This document shows, piece by piece, positions 52,014 through 60,953 of a stretch of 64,000 nt of DNA. Origin of the DNA: Salinibacterium sp. TMP30 (GTDB taxonomy: Bacteria > Actinomycetota > Actinomycetes > Actinomycetales > Microbacteriaceae); contig NZ_CP151642.1 of assembly GCF_038397785.1 (NCBI RefSeq), positions 2,621,430 through 2,685,429 of the forward strand. The letters are read 5' to 3'. The notes below the pieces were generated by a model, which worked only from the letters and a program-made list of their open reading frames with translations, did no database searches and was not told the origin of the DNA. Position numbers and translations under genes: made by a program. Position 1 is the first letter of the stretch. The number at the start of each line of letters is the position of its first letter.

Positions 52014-53691
52014 CCAGCCCGGTCCCGAAGCTGAGCCTGAGCCCGGCGTTCCCAGCGCCTCGGTGGGGCTCCCCGCCCAAAAATCATCAAACATTGGTCG
52101 GGCGAGTGCGCTCCTGGCGTCCGGAACGTTTGTGTCGCGCATCCTGGGCTTCCTCAGTGCGCTTCTGTTGGCGCGTACTTTGGGCCTATTCGGTGCTGGT
52201 GATGCTTATAGCATCGCTAACCAGCTGCCGAAAAGTGTCTACGCGATTGTTGCTGGCGGCATGCTGAGCGCCGTAATCGTGCCACAGATTGTGCGCGCTG
52301 CCCTGCACAAAGACGGCGGCCAAAAGTTTATCAATCGACTTGTCACGCTTGGTATTGTCATCTTCTTGATCGTGACCGCAGCGGCCACCATCAGCGCTCC
52401 GCTCCTCGTCCACCTCTACACACAAACCAGTGAGAATTTCGGACCGCCCGAAATCGCTCTCGCGACCGCGTTCGCCTACTGGTGCCTGCCCCAGATTCTC
52501 TTCTACGCCCTGTATTCGTTGCTCGGCGAAGTATTGAATGCCCGTGGTAAATTCGGGCCATTCACGTGGGCACCCGTCGCCAATAATGTGGTCATGCTGA
52601 CTGGCCTCATCGTTTTCCAGCTCCTCTTTGGCAGCGTCGATGGTCTGCCTTCCACCGCCTGGACCCCCGACATGATTGCCATTCTCGCGGGCAGCGCGAC
52701 TCTCGGCATTGCCGTACAAGCAGCGATCCTCGCCTACTTCTGGCATCGTGCGGGGCTCCGCTACCGTCCCGAATTCCAGTGGCGCGGGGTTGGTCTCGGC
52801 GCGGCAGGCAAGGCAGCGTCGTGGACCTTCGGCATGATTCTGGTTACCCAAATCGGCGCCGTCGTCGAAACTAACGTTGCGTCACTCGCGTCGGGCGGAG
52901 CATCCGTGCTCCTCATGAGCACGGCGTGGCTCATTTTCATGCTGCCACACTCTGTCATCGCCGTCTCCATCGGCATGGCCTACTTCACCCGGATGAGTGG
53001 GCACGCTCGCGATGGTGACCTCACCGCCATGAAGACCGACGTGTCATCCTCGTTGAGGTCGATTCTGATGCTGCTGGTGTTCGCCGCTATCGGCCTGGTG
53101 GTGATCTCGTACCCCTTCAGTGCGCTGTTCGGTAAGACCTATGAACAGGTGTCCTCGCTCGCAGTCGTGCTCATGATTTATCTCGTCGGTCTCGTTCCGT
53201 TCAGCATCATGTACGTATTGCAGCGCGTCTTCTATTCGTTTGAAGACACCCGAACGCCATTCTTCTTGCAGAGTTTCCAAGTGGTGCTCTACATCTCTGC
53301 AGCACTCTTTGTCTCCACGTTCCCCGTGGAACGTATTGCGATGGGCCTCGCCGCAGCCATTACAATTTCTGGCACCGTCCAAACCACGGTGGCGTTGTTC
53401 GTAGTTCGCAAGCGGGTTCCCGGCTTTGAGCTGATGCCGCTGGTGCGCCGCACACTCTGGTTTGCTGGCGCCATGATTCCTGCTGCGGGTGCCGGGTTCG
53501 GCATCCTGATGCTGCTGGGTGGATTCGGTGAAGACTCGTTCGTTGTCTCCGGGTTCTCCGGTGGTTTCGCTTCGATCGCGATGGCGGGAACCGGGATGCT
53601 CGCCGTCTACTCGGCCACCCTCGCGCTCACCAGGAATGACGAGTTCTTCGCCTTTGTGCAACCGATCATGGCGCGCCTGCGCCGCCGCTAA
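52006..53691 (+). CDS. murJ: Lipid II flippase MurJ
   Basis: 561 residues with about 14 spans. N-terminus SALLASGTFVSRILGFLSALLLARTLG, then DAYSIANQLPKSVYAIVAGGMLSAVIVP and VFYSFEDTRTPFFLQ are MviN family patterns. Moves lipid II across the membrane. Short C-terminus; the kinase-like/substrate-binding extension of mycobacterial MviN is absent. Overlaps the upstream stop by 8 nt. Confidence 0.95.
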   Translation: MTNQPGPEAEPEPGVPSASVGLPAQKSSNIGRASALLASGTFVSRILGFLSALLLARTLGLFGAGDAYSIANQLPKSVYAIVAGGMLSAVIVPQIVRAALHKDGGQKFINRLVTLGIVIFLIVTAAATISAPLLVHLYTQTSENFGPPEIALATAFAYWCLPQILFYALYSLLGEVLNARGKFGPFTWAPVANNVVMLTGLIVFQLLFGSVDGLPSTAWTPDMIAILAGSATLGIAVQAAILAYFWHRAGLRYRPEFQWRGVGLGAAGKAASWTFGMILVTQIGAVVETNVASLASGGASVLLMSTAWLIFMLPHSVIAVSIGMAYFTRMSGHARDGDLTAMKTDVSSSLRSILMLLVFAAIGLVVISYPFSALFGKTYEQVSSLAVVLMIYLVGLVPFSIMYVLQRVFYSFEDTRTPFFLQSFQVVLYISAALFVSTFPVERIAMGLAAAITISGTVQTTVALFVVRKRVPGFELMPLVRRTLWFAGAMIPAAGAGFGILMLLGGFGEDSFVVSGFSGGFASIAMAGTGMLAVYSATLALTRNDEFFAFVQPIMARLRRR

Positions 53692-53786
53692 TCCTGTATT
53701 CCCGCCACAGCGTGATCGCCGCTAAGCGAAACGAAAGGGTCACGGCTGCGAACTGTTTACTGTTAGCCCGCACGCCACAGCCACTC

Positions 53787-53812
53787 GGAATACTCCATAG
53801 CTAGGATGTGTT
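53787..53812 (+). promoter_or_regulatory. SigR/SigH-type promoter of trxB
   Basis: GGAAT (53787-53791), 18-nt spacer, GTT (53810-53812). This is exactly the GGAAT-N18-GTT disulfide-stress promoter used before trxBA in Streptomyces (SigR) and Mycobacterium (SigH). It lies 36 nt upstream of the trxB GTG. Confidence 0.75.
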
Positions 53813-53848
53813 GAACCGGGTAATCACGATCCCAAGGAGACACGAATA

Positions 53849-54835
53849 GTGCGTCAACTCATCATCATCGGATCCGGCCCCGCCGGTTACACCGCGGCGA
53901 TTTATGCTGCGCGCGCAAATCTGGCGCCGCTCGTGATCGCGAGCTCGGTTGAGGCCGGTGGCGAACTTATGAAGACCACCGAGGTTGAGAATTACCCTGG
54001 CTTTGCCGAGGGAATTCAGGGTCCTGACCTCATGATCGAAATGCAGAAGCAGGCGGAGCGTTTCGGTGCCGAGATTATTCTCGACGATGTTACTGACCTT
54101 CAGCTTGAGGGCCAGATCAAAAGGGTCACTCTCGGCAATGGCGACGTTCACGAGGCTCTCTCCGTGGTGTTTGCGACGGGTTCCGCCTACCGAAAGCTTG
54201 GTCTTCCCGACGAAGAACGACTCAGCGGCTACGGAGTTTCCTGGTGCGCAACCTGCGACGGATTCTTCTTCCGCAAGAAGACGATCGCGGTTGTTGGCGG
54301 CGGAGACTCCGCTATGGAAGAAGCAACCTTCCTCACAAAGTTCGCTGACAAGGTGTACGTCATTCACCGCAAGGATGAGCTGCGAGCCTCGAAGGCAATG
54401 CAGGAGCGTGCGTTCAGCGATCCCAAGATCGAATTCCTGTGGAATAAGGCCGTAACCGGCATCACCGGTGTCGAACTGGTTGACGGTATCGACGTGACGG
54501 ACACCGTTGATGGCACTGAGTCGCACCTCGACGTTAGCGGGCTGTTCATTGCGATCGGCGCCGACCCCCGCACGCATTTGGTTCACGGACAACTCGATAT
54601 CAACGCTGACGGAACCGTCGAAGTGGATGGTCGTTCCTCACGCACCAACATCACCGGAGTTTTTGCGGCCGGCGACGTGATCGACCCCACCTACCGCCAA
54701 GCAGTGACCGCTGCCGGATCCGGCACCGTTGCTGCCCTCGACGCAGAACACTACCTCGCGTCACTGCCTCGCGAACTTGTCGCAAGCGCAGTCCAGCCCA
54801 AACGAATCGAAGAAGCAGACGACGAAGCCGCCTAA
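53849..54835 (+). CDS. trxB: Thioredoxin reductase
   Basis: 328 residues. FAD loop IIGSGPAGYTAAIYAARANL; redox pair WCATCDGFFF; NADPH loop VVGGGDSAMEEATFL; GVFAAGDVIDPTYRQAVTAAGSG at the C-terminal FAD side. NADPH-dependent reduction of TrxA. GTG start, AAGGAG upstream. 56 nt before trxA, in one operon. Confidence 0.97.
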   Translation: MRQLIIIGSGPAGYTAAIYAARANLAPLVIASSVEAGGELMKTTEVENYPGFAEGIQGPDLMIEMQKQAERFGAEIILDDVTDLQLEGQIKRVTLGNGDVHEALSVVFATGSAYRKLGLPDEERLSGYGVSWCATCDGFFFRKKTIAVVGGGDSAMEEATFLTKFADKVYVIHRKDELRASKAMQERAFSDPKIEFLWNKAVTGITGVELVDGIDVTDTVDGTESHLDVSGLFIAIGADPRTHLVHGQLDINADGTVEVDGRSSRTNITGVFAAGDVIDPTYRQAVTAAGSGTVAALDAEHYLASLPRELVASAVQPKRIEEADDEAA

Positions 54836-54891
54836 CCGCGGTTCGGCAGCAGTTCTCACACCGTAATCCCACCGAACAAAGGAAACACACA

Positions 54892-55218
54892 ATGTCTTCA
54901 GCAACAGAAGTAACTGACGCCAACTTTGAAGAACTCGTCATCAACTCAAAAGACACCATCATGGTGGACTTCTGGGCCGAATGGTGTGGCCCGTGTCGCG
55001 CCGTCGGCCCGATCCTTGACCAGATCGCCAGCGAAAACGCCGACAAGATCAAGATCGTCAAGCTCAATGTTGACGACAACCCGAAGATGGCGATGAAGTA
55101 TCAGATCACCTCGATTCCCGCGATGAAGGTCTTCCGCGGTGGCGAGGTTGTCAAGACTGTTATTGGTGCAAAGCCGAAGCCTGCGATCGAAGCAGACCTC
55201 GCAGAGTTCCTGGCGTAA
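54892..55218 (+). CDS. trxA: Thioredoxin
   Basis: 108 residues. Active site WCGPC (31-35), FWAEWCGPCRAVGPILDQIA, cis-Pro region ITSIPAMKVFRGG. Reduced by TrxB. ATG start with AAAGGA. Followed by a bidirectional terminator. Confidence 0.98.
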   Translation: MSSATEVTDANFEELVINSKDTIMVDFWAEWCGPCRAVGPILDQIASENADKIKIVKLNVDDNPKMAMKYQITSIPAMKVFRGGEVVKTVIGAKPKPAIEADLAEFLA

Positions 55219-55231
55219 AACTCACGCCGAC

Positions 55232-55278
55232 CGAAAGCCTCCAGCATCCACTACTGAGTGGGTGTTCGGAGGCTTTCG
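55232..55278. terminator. Bidirectional terminator between trxA and the SDR gene
   Basis: CGAAAGCCTCC (55232-55242) pairs perfectly with GGAGGCTTTCG (55268-55278), and an inner CCACT/AGTGG stem with loop ACTG lies within. It serves both convergent genes; the last codons and stop of the SDR gene are inside it. Confidence 0.8.
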
Positions 55279-56213
55279 TAGTTAACCCCCGTGAGTCGTT
55301 CGGATTCGGTCCACAGTTTCGCTGCATCAACCTCAGAGTGCGACGCCGGGCTCGATTCGACCCGTACCGGGGCGCCACGGTACTCCTTGCGTCCGGAGGG
55401 ACCAAAGTACTCACCTCCGGTAGCGCTCGGGTCGGTTGCGGCACGCAGAGACGGCCGAGCGCCCTGCTTCGGCGTCTGGATGCCCAAAAAGACCAGCGCC
55501 TTGAGCGGGCGCAGGTACCACCGGTTAAACATGTGGTCGGCGAGCCCTGTTCCGGCGGTTCCGGGATGCGCAGCTACCGACGTGGCATCGATCCCGGCCG
55601 ACTCGAACCGGCGCTGCAGCTCGTAGGTGAACAATAGATTGGCAAGTTTGGAACGACCATAGGCGGCGCGCGGCGTATAGGAGCCGTTCTGGAACATCAG
55701 GTTTCCGAACTCCATAAATCCCCAGCCGTGGGCCAGGCTCGACAGGCTCACCACGCGTGCACCAGGGGTGGCGGTGATGAGGTCGAGTAAGCGACCGGTG
55801 AGTGCGAAATGTCCGAGGTGGTTGGTGCCGAGCTGTGACTCGAAGCCGTCGATCGTGAGTTGGGCATCCGTCATCATGATTCCGGCGTTATTGACCAACA
55901 GGTCGAGTTGCGAATGTTTCCCGTGAAACTCTTCGCTAAAGTGCTGGATCGATTCGAGATCAGCAAGATCGAGAAGCATCGTCTCGAGCGAAACCTCCCC
56001 GAGATCGTTCAGAAGTGCACTTTTCGCGGCAGCGGCCTTCTCTGCCGTACGCATCGTCATCACAACGTGTGCTCCCGCTGTGAGCAGGGCGCGGCTCGTT
56101 TCAAAGCCGAGGCCCGAGTTTGCACCGGTCACGATCACGACTTTGCCCGTGAGGTCTCCGATGTCAGAGGCGGTCCATTCGGTACGAGCGTTCACTAGCG
56201 TCCTTAGTTTCAT
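55251..56213 (-). CDS. Short-chain dehydrogenase/reductase
   Basis: 320 residues. NAD(P) motif VTGANSGLGFETSR, LLVNNAGIM, catalytic Ser in SLSSLAHGWG and YxxxK in AYGRSKLANLLF. The length and C-terminal segment fit the retinol dehydrogenase/light-dependent protochlorophyllide-reductase-like SDRs. Substrate unknown. Confidence 0.9.
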   Translation of the reverse strand: MKLRTLVNARTEWTASDIGDLTGKVVIVTGANSGLGFETSRALLTAGAHVVMTMRTAEKAAAAKSALLNDLGEVSLETMLLDLADLESIQHFSEEFHGKHSQLDLLVNNAGIMMTDAQLTIDGFESQLGTNHLGHFALTGRLLDLITATPGARVVSLSSLAHGWGFMEFGNLMFQNGSYTPRAAYGRSKLANLLFTYELQRRFESAGIDATSVAAHPGTAGTGLADHMFNRWYLRPLKALVFLGIQTPKQGARPSLRAATDPSATGGEYFGPSGRKEYRGAPVRVESSPASHSEVDAAKLWTESERLTGVNYESLRTPTQ

Positions 56214-56355
56214 GTTCCGGGGGGTGACTCAGTCTGAGGGTAGTTCGGAACGGGCATCCCGAAAGATAGTCCACTACCCCCGTGTAATCATCCCTCAGTT
56301 TCAGCTCGCAACCGTCAAACGCCTATTGTTTAAAGTCAACCGAACGGGACTACCC

Positions 56356-57660
56356 ATGACAACGCAGCCAAATAACCTCGACCAGTGGTTTGACCACTAT
56401 GCGGACCGCGCCTCTGGGCTTGCGGCCTCCGAAGTGCGAGCGTTGTTTGCCGTTGCCTCACGCCCTGAGGTTGTTTCGCTCGCCGGCGGCATGCCATACG
56501 TCTCTGCCCTGCCTCAAGACCTCATCACCGAGTCAATTGATCGCGTAATGCGTAATCGCGGCGCTTCGGCGCTGCAGTACGGCTCGGGCCAAGGTTTGCC
56601 CGCACTTCGGGAACAAATTCTCGAAGTAATGGCTCTCGAAGGTATCCGGGCGAGCGTCGATGACGTTGTTGTTACTACCGGCTCGCAACACGCTCTAGAA
56701 CTCGTCACGAAGCTGTTCATCAATCCCGGAGATGTCGTTATCGCTGAGGGCCCCAGCTATGTGACGGCAATGGTGGTCTTCAAGTCGTTCCAAGCAGAGA
56801 TCACTCATGTTGAAATGGATGACTTTGGGCTCGTTCCCGATTCTTTGCGCGCTCACATCGCATCTGTTCGTGCCGCGGGCAAGACAATCAAGTTTTTGTA
56901 CACGGTGCCAACCTTTAGTAACCCCGCAGGCGTGACCCTGAGCTGGCAGCGTCGACTTGAGGTGCTGGAGATTGCTCGGGAGAATGGGATTTTGGTTCTC
57001 GAAGACAACCCCTACGGACTGTTGTACTTTGATGGTCCGCCTCCGCACGCGATGCGTTCCGTCGAAGGGGATGGTGTCGTCTACCTCGGTACGTTCTCAA
57101 AGACTCTTGCTCCCGGTTTCCGGGTGGGTTGGGTGCTCGCGCCCCACGCGATTAGAGAGAAACTCATTTTAGCTAATGAGGCTGCTGTTCTTTCACCCAG
57201 CTCATTCACTCAGAACATCATTAGCGAATATATGAGCGTCGCGGACTGGAAGGGCCAGATCGATACCTTCCGCGGTGTATACCGTGAACGCCGAGATGCC
57301 ATGCTCGATGCCCTCGATGACTACCTCCCCGATCTGCAGTGGACCGTTCCCCATGGCGGCTTCTATGTCTGGGTTACACTGCCCGACAACCTTGATTCCA
57401 AGTCGATGCTGCCCCGCGCAGTCAAAGAACTCGTGGCTTACACCCCGGGCACCGCCTTCTATGCCGACGGAAACGGTCGCAACAATATGCGATTGTCCTT
57501 CTGCTATCCAACTCCTGAGTTCATCCGCGAGGGCATCCGTCGACTTTCCACTGTTATCAACGGCGAGCGTGAACTGCTCAACACTTTCTCGCAAACGGCG
57601 CCACTCACGATTGCGCCCCCCGCACGGTCGATGATCAACCCTCCCGCCAATCTCAGCTAG
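56356..57660 (+). CDS. PLP-dependent aminotransferase (class I/II, MocR-type fold)
   Basis: 434 residues. PLP lysine in GTFSKTLAPGFRVGW; NPAGVTLSWQRRLEVLEIA; ALQYGSGQGLPALREQI. No HTH domain, so it is a free enzyme like 2-aminoadipate/valine-pyruvate aminotransferases. ATG 56356 is chosen: the upstream in-frame extension crosses the SDR promoter region. Followed after 6 nt by the ligase gene, so probably co-transcribed. Confidence 0.85.
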   Translation: MTTQPNNLDQWFDHYADRASGLAASEVRALFAVASRPEVVSLAGGMPYVSALPQDLITESIDRVMRNRGASALQYGSGQGLPALREQILEVMALEGIRASVDDVVVTTGSQHALELVTKLFINPGDVVIAEGPSYVTAMVVFKSFQAEITHVEMDDFGLVPDSLRAHIASVRAAGKTIKFLYTVPTFSNPAGVTLSWQRRLEVLEIARENGILVLEDNPYGLLYFDGPPPHAMRSVEGDGVVYLGTFSKTLAPGFRVGWVLAPHAIREKLILANEAAVLSPSSFTQNIISEYMSVADWKGQIDTFRGVYRERRDAMLDALDDYLPDLQWTVPHGGFYVWVTLPDNLDSKSMLPRAVKELVAYTPGTAFYADGNGRNNMRLSFCYPTPEFIREGIRRLSTVINGERELLNTFSQTAPLTIAPPARSMINPPANLS

Positions 57661-57666
57661 GACACT

Positions 57667-58620
57667 ATGAACGCTCCACCCACCCGCGTCCTTGTTCTCG
57701 CCGGAGGAATCTCGCACGAACGTGATGTTTCTCTTCGCTCGGGGCGCCGCGTAGCCGACGGCCTTCTTGCGCAGGGCAAAGACGTCGAACTGCGGGATCC
57801 GGATGCCAGCTTGCTTCCCTACCTTCGAGAGAGCAAGCCGGATGTTGTCTGGCCTGCGCTTCACGGTGCCAGCGGCGAAGACGGCGCTTTGCGCGGCCTG
57901 CTCGACCTCATCGGCATTCCCTACGTCGGATCCCGAGCGGATGCTGCCCGGCTCGCTTGGGACAAGCCCACCGCAAAAGCACTCGTTTCTCGCGTCGGAG
58001 TGCACACACCCCTCTCGATCGCTCTCTCGCGCGATTCCTTCCGCGAACTCGGCGCGCATAGCATTCTGGATGAGCTCGCCGACGAACTATCGGGAGAGTT
58101 GGTTGTCAAGCCCGCTCAGGGCGGATCGGCTCAAGGCGTCACGATTGTCTCCGATCGTTCCGACCTGCCGAGAGCGATGGTCAACGCGTACAACTACTGT
58201 GACGTTGCGCTGATCGAACAGCGCATCACCGGTGTTGAGATTGCTATCGGAGTTCTCGACAGCGGCATGGGCCCCGTCGCGCTGCCGGCAGTTGAAATCG
58301 AGCCCGTCGCAGGCGCGTACACCTTTGAGGCTCGCTATAATGCTGGTCAGACCCGCTTTTATGCTCCCGCGCGAATCTCGCAGCACGACGCTGATCGTGC
58401 TGCGGAGACGGCTTTGACGGCTCACACTGCGCTCGCACTCCGTCATCTCTCCCGCGTGGATCTGATCGTGGATGGAGCGGGGACGCCGTGGTTCCTCGAA
58501 GCAAATGTGCTTCCCGGACTAACGGAAACATCGATTTTTCCCCAGGCTCTCGTTGCAGCCGGGCACGATTTAGGCTCGGTTTACGCAGCACTAGCCGAAG
58601 CGGCGATCGAGGGACCTTAG
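57667..58620 (+). CDS. D-alanine-D-alanine ligase family enzyme
   Basis: 317 residues, ATP-grasp fold. N-terminal VLVLAGGISHERDVSLRSGR, WPALHGASGEDGALRGLLDLIGIPYVG, the ATP-binding loop KPAQGGSAQGVTIV, and FLEANVLPGLTETS near the end. Most origin-proximal actinobacterial copies are annotated Ddl-like; the main ddl may be elsewhere. A role in wall precursors or another dipeptide-type ligation is inferred. Confidence 0.88.
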   Translation: MNAPPTRVLVLAGGISHERDVSLRSGRRVADGLLAQGKDVELRDPDASLLPYLRESKPDVVWPALHGASGEDGALRGLLDLIGIPYVGSRADAARLAWDKPTAKALVSRVGVHTPLSIALSRDSFRELGAHSILDELADELSGELVVKPAQGGSAQGVTIVSDRSDLPRAMVNAYNYCDVALIEQRITGVEIAIGVLDSGMGPVALPAVEIEPVAGAYTFEARYNAGQTRFYAPARISQHDADRAAETALTAHTALALRHLSRVDLIVDGAGTPWFLEANVLPGLTETSIFPQALVAAGHDLGSVYAALAEAAIEGP

Positions 58621-58646
58621 GTAAGCTCTCGCAGACGGATCGCCGA

Positions 58647-58662
58647 TGTTTCATGTGAAACA
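58647..58662. other. parS: parS site 1
   Basis: TGTTTCATGTGAAACA, one mismatch (T for C at position 8) to the TGTTTCACGTGAAACA consensus. ParB binding centromere site. Confidence 0.9.
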
Positions 58663-58745
58663 TCGAGTAGCGGGGCAGCATGCACGCGCGCAGAACTTCT
58701 CTGTGCCCGGCTAGCACTCTAGTCGTCCGTCAATCCGACGACGAT

Positions 58746-58789
58746 CGGTTGCGCAATCCTTCGGTTGCGCAATCCTTCGGTTGAGCAGT
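58746..58789. repeat. 16-bp tandem repeat near parS
   Basis: CGGTTGCGCAATCCTT occurs twice in a row (58746-58761, 58762-58777), followed by a partial CGGTTGAGCAGT. Located between parS sites 1 and 2. Probably slippage; a protein-binding role is possible. Confidence 0.8.
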
Positions 58790-58829
58790 CGCTCGGGCCA
58801 GCAGTGGATCAGTCACACTCCGCGCCGAA

Positions 58830-58845
58830 TGTTTCACGTGAAACT
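58830..58845. other. parS: parS site 2
   Basis: TGTTTCACGTGAAACT, one mismatch (last base) to consensus. Confidence 0.92.
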
Positions 58846-58932
58846 TCGCCCTTGCCGCTCGTTCGCTTAGCGCGGGGAGCGAGGAGCGAGCTCTCCACCA
58901 GCCGCGGTCGCGGCATCCGCGCACCCGGCATC

Positions 58933-58956
58933 CGCATTCGCATTCGCATTCGCATC
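58933..58956. repeat. CGCATT hexamer repeat
   Basis: CGCATT three times followed by CGCATC, ending 2 bp before parS site 3. A microsatellite-like repeat likely to vary in copy number. Confidence 0.85.
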
Positions 58957-58957
58957 T

Positions 58958-58973
58958 AGTTTCACGTGAAACA
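58958..58973. other. parS: parS site 3
   Basis: AGTTTCACGTGAAACA, one mismatch (first base) to consensus; immediately after the CGCATT repeat. Confidence 0.92.
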
Positions 58974-59018
58974 TTCGTGACCACGTCGAGCGGTGGCCTG
59001 CTGGAAGCTGACGAGCTG

Positions 59019-59969
59019 TTAGCGGTTGAAGCCGGTGTCGCCAAGCTCTTCGAGGATACGGTTAAGGTCGCCGACCGTGGCGAAGTCGATTACGACCTGT
59101 CCCTTGCTAGCACCAAGAGTAACTTTGACGCGGGTGTTCAGTCGATCAGCAAGTCGCTCGGCAATTTCATCCAGCGGCCCTTGTTTCTTTCCCCGAGCTG
59201 GCTTCGATCGGGCCGGCTTTGTGGAAAGAGAGCCAGCTGCTGCCTCAGCTGCGCGGACTGAGAGCTCTTCATTGACGATCTTGTCGGCCAACCGCTCCAT
59301 TCCTTCGGCGTCAGGAAGCGAGAGGAGCGCACGAGCATGTCCTGCGGTAAGAACACCGGCGGCCACGCGACGCTGAACGCTTTCTGGAAGGCGCAAAAGA
59401 CGCAAGGTGTTGGTGATCTGGGGTCGAGAGCGACCAATGCGCTCCGCGAGCTGCTCTTGCGTGATTCCAAAGTCTGAGAGTAGCTGCTGGTAGGCCGAAG
59501 CCTCCTCGAGCGGGTTCAAGTTTGCGCGGTGAAGGTTTTCCAACAACGCGTCGCGCAGCATATCTTCATCCGCGGTGCTCTTGATTACCGCGGGAATTGT
59601 AGCGAGCCCCAAATGCTTACTGGCTCGAAGACGACGCTCACCCATGATGAGTTCGTACTGCGGTTCACCCTCAACTGCACCAGTCAGCGGCCGGACCACA
59701 ATGGGCTGGAGCACGCCGATCTCACGGATCGACACGATGAGTTCCGATAGCTCTTCCTCACGAAACTCCGTGCGAGGCTGACGAGCGTTGGGAACAATGT
59801 CGAGGGGGGAGAGGCTTGCCAAGCGTGCGCCGGGGACAGAACGAAGCTTCTCAGTTGAGATCTCGCCGCCAGGAAAGAAGACGTCGACCGGACGTTGTTC
59901 GTTCTCGTCAGATGCTGGGATAAGGGCGCCGATACCCCGGCCAAGGCCGGTGCGTTTGGGTGCTGCCAT
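59019..59969 (-). CDS. parB: Chromosome partitioning protein ParB
   Basis: 316 residues. CTP-binding ParB domain with GERRLRAS (about 120-127); HTH for parS TQEQLAERIGRSRPQITNTLRLLRLP; C-terminal dimerisation domain EIAERLADRLNTRVKVTLG. N-terminal Arg/Lys-rich RTGLGRGIGALIP contacts ParA. Overlaps the parA stop by one base. Loads at parS and slides to build the partition complex. Confidence 0.97.
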   Translation of the reverse strand: MAAPKRTGLGRGIGALIPASDENEQRPVDVFFPGGEISTEKLRSVPGARLASLSPLDIVPNARQPRTEFREEELSELIVSIREIGVLQPIVVRPLTGAVEGEPQYELIMGERRLRASKHLGLATIPAVIKSTADEDMLRDALLENLHRANLNPLEEASAYQQLLSDFGITQEQLAERIGRSRPQITNTLRLLRLPESVQRRVAAGVLTAGHARALLSLPDAEGMERLADKIVNEELSVRAAEAAAGSLSTKPARSKPARGKKQGPLDEIAERLADRLNTRVKVTLGASKGQVVIDFATVGDLNRILEELGDTGFNR

Positions 59970-60886
59970 TATTGGGGTGCTCCTCGATGTGCAATCTCCG
60001 CCGCCGCTTCCAGATAGGAAAGGGAGCCGGGGGAGTTCTGGTCATAGCTAATAACGCTTTGTCCGTAGCTTGGCGCTTCGGAAATTCTCACTGACCGGGG
60101 AATCACTGTTGTCAGCACTTGTTTGGGGAAGTGTTCGCGCACATCATCCACGACCTGATTGGCGAGATTCGTGCGAGAGTCGTACATCGTCATCAGGATC
60201 GTTGACACTCGAAGCTTCGGGTTGAGGTGACGTTCGATGAGTTTGATGTTGTTGAGTAATTGGCTCAAACCTTCCAGCGCGTAATACTCGCACTGGATCG
60301 GGATCAGCACTTCTTGGGCCGCAACAAAAGCATTGATTGTGAGGAGACCGAGAGACGGTGGGCAGTCAATGAATACGTAATGGTACGCGTCAGGAGAATC
60401 CTGAAGAAACTGATCGAGGGCGGAACGTAACCGCTGTTCCCGAGCGACGAGCGATACGAGTTCGATCTCAGCACCGGCAAGGTGAATCGTGGCGGGGACG
60501 CAGTATAGGGCCGCGAATTCTGGGCTCTTCTGAACGACGTCGGCCATGGGAACGTCGTTGATAATAACGTCGTAAACGCTCGCAGTCTCTGAGCGATGTT
60601 CTACACCAAGAGCGGTGGACGCATTTCCTTGCGGATCAAGGTCGATAACAAGCACCCGTGCACCCGTGCGAGCCAGTGCGGCTGCGAGGTTCACGGTAGA
60701 CGTGGTCTTGCCAACGCCTCCCTTCTGATTAGCAACGGTGAAGACGCGCGGGTGCTCGGGCAGGGGGAGTGACGCTGCCGCCACCGCTTTACGACGACGT
60801 GTGAGTTCTGCGATCTCCCGCGCAAGCGGCGTGGTCTCATCGAACGACTTGCTCTGTTCGCTGACTTCGCTTTCGGGATGTTTCAC
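59969..60886 (-). CDS. parA: Chromosome partitioning ATPase ParA
   Basis: 305 residues from GTG 60886. Deviant Walker A VANQKGGVGKTTSTVNLA, VIDLDPQGNAST, and YVFIDCPPSLGLLT (A'/B region). The frame is open to 61027, but upstream codons fall inside rsmG and have no ParA-like sequence. The GTG chosen is the one within parS site 4 (60879-60894), so the first codons are parS DNA. The weak ribosome site leaves the start uncertain. It moves ParB-bound origins. Confidence 0.9.
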   Translation of the reverse strand: MKHPESEVSEQSKSFDETTPLAREIAELTRRRKAVAAASLPLPEHPRVFTVANQKGGVGKTTSTVNLAAALARTGARVLVIDLDPQGNASTALGVEHRSETASVYDVIINDVPMADVVQKSPEFAALYCVPATIHLAGAEIELVSLVAREQRLRSALDQFLQDSPDAYHYVFIDCPPSLGLLTINAFVAAQEVLIPIQCEYYALEGLSQLLNNIKLIERHLNPKLRVSTILMTMYDSRTNLANQVVDDVREHFPKQVLTTVIPRSVRISEAPSYGQSVISYDQNSPGSLSYLEAAAEIAHRGAPQ

Positions 60887-60894
60887 GTGAAACT
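60879..60894. other. parS: parS site 4, over the parA start
   Basis: TGTTTCACGTGAAACT, one mismatch to consensus. The probable GTG start of parA (60886) is in its middle. Confidence 0.92.
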
Positions 60895-60953
60895 TTCTTT
60901 CTGATGGTGCGGAAAAGGCGGGAAGTAGTGTGACGGCCGAGCTCGTGGCCGAA

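Larger units (their letters stand above)
58621..59018. other. parS-containing spacer between the ligase and parB
   Basis: About 400 bp without a convincing gene. Contains three parS sites (58647, 58830, 58958) and two tandem repeats (58746-58789 and 58933-58956). The reading frames, including 58730-59044 on the minus strand with a Cys-Glu repeat, look like by-products of the repeats. Confidence 0.6.

Noticed and set aside
58746..58789. Short tandem repeats considered as a CRISPR array
   Set aside because: Units are contiguous with no spacers and no cas genes are nearby.
58730..59044. 104-codon minus-strand frame between the ligase gene and parB
   Set aside because: Its CECECEC part is simply the CGCATT repeat, and it reads through two parS sites. 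Not a plausible protein.
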